From Thecaphora thlaspeos (Eukaryota > Basidiomycota > Ustilaginomycetes > Urocystidales > Glomosporiaceae), in NCBI GenBank assembly GCA_900291925.1, contig UWYS01000029.1, positions 186,001 through 250,000 on the forward strand: a stretch of DNA of 64,000 nt. Direction: 5' to 3'. The translations under genes were made by a program, and so were the position numbers. The notes under the pieces are model-generated. The model was not told the origin of the DNA, searched no databases, and saw only the letters and a program-made list of their open reading frames with translations. Shown one piece after another: positions 8,915 to 18,681 of the stretch. How positions within the stretch are numbered: position 1 is the first letter of the stretch; each line of letters begins with the position of its first letter.

Positions 8915-10373
8915 TCTACACTAGGGAGGGGACGGGTGTTATTATAATATATGTACAGCATTGATATGAACATATCTTTAGCGCGTCATGGCATCGATGC
9001 GATGTGCAGCCCCTTGCAACCCATCGGCGAGCCGAAAGGGAGGCCGAATGAACGCACTTTTGACCATGGCAGGAAGGTGCATCTGCCAGCGAGCACAAAC
9101 AAGGTGGCTTGCTTGGCTTGAGGATGTGTTGCGGTGTCTGTTTTGCCCTGCCTTTGCGATTGCGCGGCCACCGGCCTGTTGGCTGGTTTGAAGAGCTGTG
9201 TGAAGCGCTGCGGGTGCGTTGTGGGCGCTGGAGGATGGAGGTAACCACACTACATATGCGCACCCTTGCTCCAAGCGTACCTAAGACTTCCTAGGAGGAG
9301 GCCCGGGCGAGCGACACCAAGCGACACGCAACAAGGATACTGGCCGCCTGCCGTTGGGCCCCCCTGAATTGGCTGCGTGCACGCTTCGTCGGGCAGACGG
9401 AGGCAAACTGGCTGGCACCACGGTGCTTCAAAAAAACGCCTGGCTGGCTGGCGGGCTGGCGGGCTGAATTTTCTCGCCAGCAGCACTGGCCAAGCTCGCT
9501 CGAGGGCAAGGGAAGGCAGACGGCGGCAGACAGAGAGAGAGAGAGAGAGAGAAAAAGAAGAGATTCAGATTACCACTTAAAAAGCCTCTCAAGTCACAGT
9601 GCTCTGTGATCACACACAAGACTCTGCTGGGCGCTCCCGGACCTTGTTGGCCGAGCTGGCCTGACGACCCTCGCCCAAGCGCCTCTCGACGCCACACCTG
9701 TTCTGCCTCAGACCGTCACTTTTGTCATCGCCACCACAGCAGCAGCCAAACGCATCCACCGCCGCCACCTCCTGACTCTGTCCCTCTCCCCTCCCCGAGC
9801 GACTCGACGCTTTTCCCTTTCAGACCGTACAACCGTCAGAAACGCATCGCTCCCAGACGCCGGCTTCTTTCACCTGCCATCACACAGCACCGATCAGCCT
9901 CACAACGACCGTCTCGACCACGATCACCACCACAACGACGACCGCCACGCTTCGCCACCTTCCCCCGCTACGCTTGCAGCTTCTCTGCACGACATCCACG
10001 AAAACGAGCACCGCCCGCGGCCCGCCCATCTAGGCTTCCCAGCATTGTCACTGCTCCTTCATTCGTCACACGGCAACCCGTTGGCCACGCGAGCATAGAG
10101 CGGCCACTCTCCCTGTATCTAGTCGCTTCTCCGAACACAGAGCTGCACCCTCGACCCTGTAGACCAGAATAGCGTTGCATCACGTTCTCACGTCATTCTT
10201 CACTAGACTCTCGACCGCCACCGCCACCGCCGACTGCCACCGCAGGAGGTCTCGCCTTCGCCAGCCGCAACCCACCTTCGTCCAGTCCCTTGCCGAAGTG
10301 AGATCTCTAAGTCCCACCCTTGGCATTTCTGTTCGCGCAGCCGACGCCCCTTCCTTCGCCTCCTCCTTGCACG
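8915..10373. promoter_or_regulatory. intergenic and 5' leader of calcineurin A
   Basis: No gene is supported. A GA microsatellite sits at about 9532-9552. From about 9640 to 10370 the + strand is C/T-rich with CCACC and CGCCAC runs, the leader type seen before other long genes here. An AG at about 10340 (TTCGCGCAG) could be a 5' UTR intron acceptor, but this is not proven. Confidence 0.45.
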
Positions 10374-12405
10374 ATGGCGGCCCAGCAGCCCAACGACAGG
10401 CAGCAGCGCCTGGTCAAGGCCATCGGCCAGATCACCAACAAGCAGAGCGTGCCAGAGATCGACTTCACCGTTCACACCACTGATGACGGCACCCAGGTCT
10501 CGACCCAGGAGCGTGTCATCAAGGACGTACAGGCGCCCGCCTTCCAGAAGCCCACAGATGAGCAATTCTATAGCGCAAAGGACCCCTCGAAGCCCGACAT
10601 TGCCTTCCTCAAGAACCACTTCTACCGCGAGGGCAGGCTGACCGATGACCAGGCCAAGTTCATTCTGACACGCGCCACCGAAGTCCTCAGGCAGGAGCCC
10701 AACCTCCTCGAGGTCGACGCGCCCATCACCGTCTGTGGCGATATTCACGGACAGTACTTTGACCTGATGAAGCTGTTCGAGGTCGGCGGCAACCCCGCCG
10801 AGACGCGGTACCTCTTTCTCGGCGACTACGTCGATCGCGGCTACTTTTCCATCGAGTGCGTCCTCTATCTGTGGGCCCTCAAGATTTGGTACCCGGACAC
10901 CCTCTTCCTGCTGCGCGGCAACCACGAGTGCCGCCACCTCACCGACTATTTCACATTCAAGCTCGAGTGCAAGCACAAGTACTCAGAGGAGATCTACGAC
11001 CTCTGCATGGAGTCGTTCTGCTCCCTCCCGCTCGCCGCCGTCATGAACAAGCAGTTCCTCTGTATACACGGCGGCCTCTCGCCTGAGCTTCAGACACTCG
11101 ACGATCTGCGCAGCATCAATCGCTTCCGCGAGCCGCCGACCCACGGTCTCATGTGCGATATTCTCTGGGCCGACCCGCTCGAGGATTTTGGCCAGGAAAA
11201 GACAAACGAAAGCTTCATCCACAACCATGTCCGCGGCTGCTCTTACTTCTTCACCTACAACGCCGCCTGCCAGTTCCTCGAGCGCAACCAGCTCCTCTCG
11301 ATTATCCGCGCCCACGAGGCCCAGGACGCCGGCTACCGCATGTACCGCAAGACAAAAACTACAGGCTTCCCCTCGGTCATGACCATCTTCTCGGCGCCCA
11401 ACTACCTCGACGTTTACAACAACAAGGCGGCGGTCCTCAAGTACGAGAACAACGTGATGAACATCCGACAGTTCAACTGCACGCCGCACCCCTACTGGCT
11501 CCCCAACTTCATGGACGTCTTCACCTGGTCGCTCCCATTTGTTGGCGAAAAGATCACCGACATGCTCATCGCCATCCTGAATGTCTGCAGCAAGGAGGAG
11601 CTCGACGAGGAGGACGAGGAAGACGAGATCCCCCTCACGCCCACCTCGACTTCCGACGACGACGGGTCGGCGGAACGACGCGCCGTCATCAAGAACAAGA
11701 TCCTCGCCGTCGGGCGGATGTCTCGCGTCTTTGCCCTGCTGCGAGAGGAGGCGGAGCGGGTCTCGGAGCTCAAGGGCTCGCAGGCGACGGGCAAGCTGCC
11801 TTATGGTACGCTCGTGCTTGGCTCGGAAGGAATCAAGGACGCCATCGCCAACTTTGACGACGCCAGAAAGGTCGACATCGAAAACGAGCGCTTGCCGCCG
11901 GACCTCATCGACGCAGACGAAGCGGGTCCCGCCTCGCCTGCCGGGGATGTGAGGGTGTCGTCGCCATCGTTTGAGGAGTACTCGGCCTCGAGTGCCACAT
12001 CGCCTACGGCCTCCCCCAAGACGCCAAGCTCGCCCATGGCCGGCGGCCACAGGAGGGGTCACTCAAGGTATGTTTCCTTCGCTTTGGTTCCTCTGCTCCT
12101 GTTTCTTCGTCGTCCCATTTCCCTGTGCAGCGCCTCTTGCCAGCTACATAATTGGCCTCCTGACACGCCCTTCCCACCGATATTCTCGCGTTCTCATCTA
12201 CAGAACGAGCTCGCTGGGAACGACAATGTCCTCGCCCTCTAACCGTCGCCGCTCGCTCGAGTCTACGGTCAGCATGATCCGTGAGGCGCTAGAGGGCAGC
12301 GACATGGCCGACGGCGACAAGTCACTCGAGAAGCTGGCCAACGACATCTCGTCGCCCTCGTCGCCGAGAAGTCGGAAGATCGAGACAGTTCCCGACGATG
12401 CGTAG
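10374..12405 (+). CDS. CNA1: calcineurin catalytic subunit A (PP2B Ser/Thr phosphatase)
   Basis: Two exons, 10374-12067 and 12204-12405, encode 631 aa. The PPP metallophosphatase signatures are intact: GDIHGQ (residues 122-127), GDYVDRG (150-156) and GNHE (182-185). The calcineurin-specific C-terminus follows: the CnB-binding helix, the calmodulin-binding helix [20 protein letters not shown] and the autoinhibitory segment [18 protein letters not shown]. It dephosphorylates Crz1-type factors and others in response to calcium-calmodulin, and in smuts it affects stress tolerance and virulence. The intron near the 3' end adds a Ser-rich tail (about 65 residues) beyond the autoinhibitory domain. 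The start at 10374 follows a C/T-rich leader; the frame is open upstream, but that part lacks coding features. Confidence 0.96.
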
Positions 12406-13165
12406 CACCCAAGGTTCTCGGCCCCCTTCGCTTTCCCCCCTTCCCCCTCCCTGTCAGGTCCTCCTTCGTCGAGGAAGGGAGGGAATCTGTCGTCATTTCG
12501 CATCTCTCTTCTCTCTCGCATACACGCCCACTCACGCGTACATGCGTCGCCGAGCTGCTTGTCAACGTACAGCGAGGTCTCTCTCCAACCCCAAACCCCA
12601 ATGCCAATCCGAGCTCATTGATTCTGCAAGTCTTCCGCGGCTGTTTCGTGCTGTTCTTCTACCACGCCTCGTCTCGCCTGTCTCTGCTGAGGTCATCGAA
12701 CATCCGTCTCGTCGGGCACAGTCTTCCATGTGAAGCTGCGGGACTGGGGGGCGGACGATTGAGTTTAATGGAAATGAAGGGAGGAGGGGTCATTAAGGTT
12801 CGAATTGCTGTTGACGTAGAGAGGATGAATAGAAGGGAAGAGAAAATGGAAAGGGGCAAAGGGAAAAAGGGGTCCTGGTATATCGTTGACGCTGACGTTG
12901 GAGCTAACTTGGAGCGAAATATGGGAAGAGGGCGAGGAAGCGCACATGATTTGCTTCTACAGGGGAGGGGATGGGGGAGAAGAGGGCGAGGCGGAGAGGC
13001 GGAGAGACGGAGAGACGGAGAGGGTCAAAGGGTAGGATAGAAGTCAACGTTCATGATACACGGAGAGAGGAGAGCAGGGCCGGAGAAAGAGGCGAGAGGG
13101 CGAGGGCAAGAGGGCGAAGGGGCGAGATAGAAGGCAGGAAGGGGGAAGGGGAGGTGAACGTCGCC
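12406..13165. other. convergent intergenic region
   Basis: It separates the 3' ends of calcineurin A and the MADS-box gene. It is purine-rich on the + strand from about 12740 to 13150, consistent with UTR of the minus-strand gene. No gene is seen. Confidence 0.45.
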
Positions 13166-14850
13166 TCACCACCTCTGTTCCTGCGCGGGTATCTCCTGAG
13201 GCGGCATCATGTGAGGGTACTGATGGTGGTACTGCTGCTGCTGGGCGGACTGCGAGATGAGAGGGTAGCCAAAGCCTCCGCTCCGATCCGCCGACCCGGC
13301 CGCCGCCGTGGATGAGGTGGGTGACATGCCAAAGAGTGACTGGGTCGGATTTTGAGGGCTCATCCCGCCGTTCCACGCCATCGACACATCGGCGGCTGGC
13401 ATCCCGCCGATGCTGTTGGCATGGTGGTGCTGCTGCTGTTGCTGCTGCGGATGGTGATGCTGGTGCTGCGTTTGAAGCTGCGCCCCAAAGTTTATGCCGC
13501 CGTGCTGGTTGGGATCGCCGCCGCCGTTACCGCCGTGCCCAAAGTAGGCCATCGGATTGTAGGCGTAGCTCGCGTGCTGCTCCTGTTGGCCGCAAGAGTT
13601 CTGCATCATCTGGAGCTGATCGCCGCGCAGCGCCGGGCTGATGACTGTTGCAATGCTGGAGCCGTGCTCTAGCACACCGGCCAGGTGTCCGCCACGGCAG
13701 CTGGACATCGACGTGCTCGTGTTCGATTCCATTGCGCTTGACCCGGACCCGATCGACTTGGACCCGGTCCTCCGTCGCTTCTGGGCAGCGTCGCCCTCGT
13801 AAGCGCCCGAGGCACTGGCGTTGGTGTCTTTGCGCGGCCGACCGCGCCCCCGCTTGTTGGCACCGCCATCGTCGCCGCCTACTTCGCCACCCTGCGACAT
13901 CGACGAGGCCTTGGATGTTGAGTTGTTGCGCGGTCGCTTCTTAAAGTCCCTGTTGGGGCCCGTCATGATCTCGCGCGCCTTGGCCGGCCGCGTCTTGCCC
14001 TTCATCGACGCCCCTCCGCTGGATCCCGGCCGTGAGTTGTCGTCCTGGCTGCCGTCCTCGCCCTCCTCGCCGGGCGTTCCATCTTCACTTCCGTCGCCCG
14101 AACCGGCCACGGGATCCGGGGCGTTGAGGCAGGACTGAATCAGATTGCGGCCCTCAGCCTGCGTGACGAGAGCCTGGAGCTTCGGTGTGGTGAAGGTGTA
14201 GACAAGGCCAGTCTGCGAGACAACGAGCAGCAGCACTTGGGTCCCTGTCAACGTAGCAAGCTCGTATGCCTGGGAGAGGCGACGTGGAAAATGGTTGAAG
14301 CGAGAGCGTTCGTGATGAGTGTGAGGCGTCGGCATCCTTTGCTACCTTTGTCCCGGGGCGTAGATCGCATCGAGCTCACCTTCTTCATGATGCCGGCCTT
14401 TCGCTTGCTAAATGTAATATGTCGTCGGGCGTCGTCCTCGATGAACTCGATCTTGATCTTTCTCCGGCCTGTCTTTGCGTCCTTCTCGCCCTTGGCCTCG
14501 GTCTTCGCCTTCTTGCCTTTTCCGCCCTTGACTCTGCCGCCGCCTTTACCCTTGCCGCCTTTGGCCTTAGAGGACCCGTCCTCTGAAGAGTCGTCGTCCT
14601 CGTCGCCACCCTCACCGTCGCCCTCCTCGTCCTCCTCGTCTTCGATGCCTTCGTACTCTGCCGCTGCCGTGAAGCCGGCCGCTGCTAGATCAAAGCCAGC
14701 GATTCCGCTTGCGGATGGCCCGGCAAGCTGGACTGAGCCATACGGAACGTCGTAGATGGGTGGGCCGCGCAGGGAATCGCTGCGCTTCAGGCCGAGGGCG
14801 CCCATCACTGGATTGTGTAAGGTTGAGGGCGAAGCCGAGACTGTAGCCAT
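13166..14850 (-). CDS. MCM1-like: SRF/MCM1-type MADS-box transcription factor
   Basis: Two exons, 14850-14380 and 14269-13166, give 524 aa. The MADS box runs from about residue 128 to 187 and starts GRRKIKIEFIEDDARRHITF. The intron falls inside the box after MKK157, and the frame resumes AYELATLTGTQVLLLVVSQT. The SAM-like extension ends GRNLIQSCLNAPD, which defines the SRF/MCM1 (type I) class and not MEF2/RLM1. An acidic/Lys-rich region precedes the box. After it come an AT-hook-like KRGRGRPRKD (296-305) and a long Gln/His/Asn-rich tail. MCM1-type proteins bind CC(A/T)6GG boxes with cofactors to control cell cycle, mating and morphogenesis genes. The start is at 14850, in a good context (GCGGCCATGG). 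Confidence 0.93.
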
Positions 14851-17800
14851 GGCCGCCTCGATTCTGCCTTGCAAGTGGCGAGGGTGGCTGGCGGTTGACG
14901 GCGTCCGAGGCTGGTGATGATGCGGTGAAGAGGTGGAGCGATGGTAGCCAGGCTATTAGGTGCTGCTTGTGCGTTCGGCTCTCAGAACGTCTACCGAGGT
15001 GGCAGAGCGTTGTGGTGGGTCGGCAGGGCAGAAGGGGTGCTGGGGTCAAAAACAGGGACTGCCACTGAGAAGGAGGAGGCGGAGGGCGGGCGATTTGTCC
15101 TGGCCGATCTTGAGGTGCTTGGGAGTACGTGCGGTAATAGAAGAGAAGAGATGATGCAAAGAGCTGAAGGTGATGAAGTCGTAGTCGTCGAATGTCAATG
15201 GTGGAGGCAGTGACGGAGGATGGCGAGGAGCTCTGGGAGTCGGCGGTGGCCTGGGAAAGTGGTGTGCGGAGTGCAGCGAGCGAGGCGCTGGGCTGGAGGA
15301 AGAGTGAGGGCAGGGAAGGCGGACTGTGCCGCCGATCGAGGGGCGACTTGGAAACAGGGGCAGGAGGCTAGCGTTAGGAGGAACAAGCAAGGGAGGCGGG
15401 AGGAGGGGGAGGGCCGATGCGCAACAGAAGCCGACGAGATGGTCTGCGAGATCGAGGAGTAAGGGGGAGCGAGTGGGAGAGGCAAAATGGGGGGAGCGAC
15501 CCAACCCAACACAGCGACAGAGTGGCGGCGCAGACGCAGGAGGGTGCGGCGATTAACTGTTGGCCTCCCAAACGCGCCAGGCTGACGCTGCTGCCGCTGC
15601 CCCATGGACAGGGGAAGGGCGAGCCTGTCGACTCTCTCTTACACATTCTCTACAGGTACTCGCCTGCCCTCCGCCCAGCGCGCCCGTCCGACCGACCACC
15701 TCATCCGCCAGCCAAGCTACCCCCTGCCTCGCCCCTGTCCCTTGACGTCGGACTGACGAGCGGCGCTTTCTCACCACCATCATGCGCAGGTCGACTCCAC
15801 CCGACGCCTCTTGCCTGCAGATGCCAGATGCGCACTCTGTACTACAGTACCGTACACAAGACCCTCTCTCTCTCTCTCTCTGTAGTCGACGTCTTTTCTA
15901 TGTACGCTACATACACACCTGTGCACTCTCTTGGCAGCCCGCCGTCCTGGCTGTCCCGCTCGACCCCTTGCCCCTCCCCCCCTCCCTTCGGGCCTGACCG
16001 AGCCGTGTCGGTTGTCGAGTCGGTTTGGCCCGTCGGTTCGGCCCGTCGGTCCGTCCGTCGGTCACGGTCACGGTCACAGTCACGGTCACGGTCACAGTCA
16101 CAGTCACAGTCACAGTCACAGTCACAGTCACACAGTCACAGTCACAGTCACAGTCACAGTCACAGTCACAGTCACAGTCACAGTCACAGTCACAGTCACA
16201 GTCACAGTCACAGTCACGGTCACAGTCACAGTCACAGTCACGGTCACAGTCACAGTCACAGTCACAGTCACGGTCAGACAGACTCCTGAGTAAGTCGGTC
16301 GCCTCGACAGGATGGGCGAGACTCATCAGAGCAGCCCCTCGACCGCCGTACGTACTTAGTCTACTGTACAGTACATAGCATCTGTCGCTCTTTCCGCCAT
16401 CTGCCTCGCTCCGCTTGAGGCTTCATCGCGAGCCCCGTGCGTCCGTCACTCGACCAGCCTGCGCCTGCCTGCCTCTCACCGGCATCCATCAGAGAGAGAG
16501 CCTTGCCGCAGTCTTGTCGGACTGCATTGCATGTATGTATGTATGGAAGCAGGTGAGCAGGCCAAAGACTCTCAACTGCAACGCATGCCTCGGAGCGCGA
16601 GAGCCGCTTGGTATAACTTAGTCAGTGCGCTTCTCCAACGCTCCCAGCTGCAAGCGTTGCCCCTGCTCCGAGCCAGGCCGAGGGAAGAAAGAGACGTTTC
16701 AGGGCCCACCAGCGCGTCCCGGCGTTGAGCGCATCGCGGCTACTCCGAGGGCAACGCAAGCCAACACCGGCCCCGCTCGTCGCTTGCTTGTGCTCCATGG
16801 GGCCCTCCCCCCCCCCTCCCTCACCGACTGTCTCATCGACCGCCCAGCGAATCGACGACCGTCGCGCAGCTTCTGGCATCACCTAGGCTCTCGTCGTCCG
16901 CCGTGCACCGGCGCCTTCCAACTGCTCACGAATCAGGGCAGAGATCGTTTGTTGGCCTGATGCACTTGGCGTTTACAGTACGACACGTAGTGCTGCCGCT
17001 CGTTGAGTATGTATGTACAACAACGCTCGCCAGGCTGTATTTGACGCCCTGTAACCCCATCAAAAGCATGCGGTTGGATGGACAACGTACAAGCAAACAC
17101 TGTACGAGCAATTCAGCTCGAACCGCTAAACCGTAGCTATTCCCAGGGTGGCACTGAAGTCAAGCGCGGCATGGCTGAGGGCAAGGATGATGGCTTCCGA
17201 GGCTGGGAGGCTGCCGACGCTGCCGCCGAAGCCCGCCGCCGCCCGCCCCAACAAGAACGACGGTGTCAACGCCTTGCAGCGGGCTTGCCGCCGCCGCCGC
17301 CATTGCAGCAGCAGTGGGACCTGCTTGGCAGTCAGGATGACGTCCTTGGTTGGAATTCTCATTTGTAGCCTTACCCAGTACCATTGTACGCTCGCTCACA
17401 CCCGCACAGCTCGCACGAGAAGAATGGCTTTCGTGGTAATTGCAAGTTACTTTTGTGTGAAGCCATGAAGCTCACTCACATGCACGAATGGCTTACATGG
17501 TTGCTCCCCGCTGCTATCGAGCTTTGCAGACAGTGTACAAATGTGCCCCAAGAAGCCAGGCCGTGCGACGGGGCCCAGCCTAGGACCGTGCCGATCGCGT
17601 CGAGCGCCAGCGTTGGGCGCTCGCCACGGAGTGTTGCGGCGCGAAACCTACATACATAAGCTCACAAGAAAAAGGAGGAAGGCGGAGGCAGCGGGGCAGC
17701 GGGGCAGCGCGAGACGAGCGGCGAGGACCCTACTGCAAGTCAATATTAACTATTCACGGTTGCTTCCGATGACTTGACTGGATTCGCCTCGCTCAGTCAT

Positions 17801-18681
17801 CCTGCGTGGTTGGCAGGCTAGCTGACCAGCCGACGGGCGCAGTTCAGGGACGGCACCCGCCCTAGCCTAGACTTGACGCCGGCTGGCCTCAGCCTCTCAG
17901 CCTCCGCCGCCGCGCCGCTCCCTTTGCCCGCCATCGTCGAGGCCTCTTCGAGGGGCGAGCAAGCTAAGAAGAGGTGTCGCTCGTTGCCGCTTCTTTTTCT
18001 TCCCACCTTCCCACCCCACCTCTTACCCATCGTCCCCACCACCGTCCGCTTCCATCTCGTCGCCATCCTGCTACATCAATTTCGTCGCATTTCCGCTCAC
18101 AGGGCGAGTGCGAGGCCAGCGCACCGCCCATACCGCGTCAGACCCCACACGCACAGCTGCCGCGCGTCCAACAGGCAGGCAGGCAGGCAGGCAGGCATCC
18201 GCCCGCATCTCCGACCTCTTGCCCCTCGTGGCGCCACACACCTGCTCCCTCTCCATCTGACAGACGATAACGCATCCTTTCCCCGACGCTTGCCTGCTAT
18301 CATAGTTCAGAAACAGAAGGAGCGTCGTCCTTCCCTCCCGGCAGCAAAGGCACCGCTCGGCCTGTTGAGCACGCTCCTCTTCGTTCGACGACCGTATCTT
18401 CACATCGTCGCGCCGTCGCTCTGATCTCGATCGATACCTCCAGTGCCCGCACGTCCTAGGCAGCCTACCTGCCGCGCGTACTTATGGACCACCTAGACTC
18501 ATCGCCTGCCTCTTCCACCACTTGCACCTTGTCCGACAAGCACCACCAGCGCCTCGAGGCTCGTACAAAAGGAGGCTATCACCACCCGGCCATCAGCGCG
18601 TTGTCAGCCTTAGGTCCACGTCACCGCCCCCGCATCGTTGAGAGATAGAGCCTTCACACTATCCTGACCCGTCTCGCAATC
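14851..18681. promoter_or_regulatory. 3.8-kb gene-poor divergent intergenic region
   Basis: It lies between the divergent MADS-box and kinase-like genes and presumably carries both promoters and leaders. It contains a hexanucleotide satellite (separate entry), a GGCA run at about 18175-18197 and a C/T-rich leader from about 17880 to 18660. No open frame here shows a domain or consistent splicing. Confidence 0.45.
16059..16277 (+). repeat. hexanucleotide satellite (TCACAG/TCACGG)n
   Basis: About 36 copies of a 6-bp unit, mostly GTCACA, with interspersed GTCACG variants at the left end and again towards the right. One 2-bp insertion near 16130 shifts the register. Long open frames in several phases and both strands across it (Ser-Gln, Ser-His, Thr-Val, Cys-Asp repeats) are by-products of the repeat. 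Confidence 0.95.

Noticed and set aside
10203..12062. Long minus-strand frames (257 and 359 aa) opposite calcineurin A
   Set aside because: Antisense frames opened by GC-rich third codon positions of a well-supported gene; no domain features.
14851..14874. Eight-residue N-terminal extension of the MADS-box protein
   Set aside because: It would need a TTG start; the ATG at 14850 is in a good context.
16059..16277. Regular repeat considered as CRISPR or satellite-coded protein
   Set aside because: The 6-bp unit has no spacers, so it is not CRISPR; in-frame translation gives only dipeptide repeats.
15417..16289. 290-aa + strand frame ending in Ser-His/Ser-Gln repeats, and overlapping frames on both strands
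   Set aside because: They exist because the hexanucleotide satellite has no stop in most phases. No domain, no conserved start and no splicing support.
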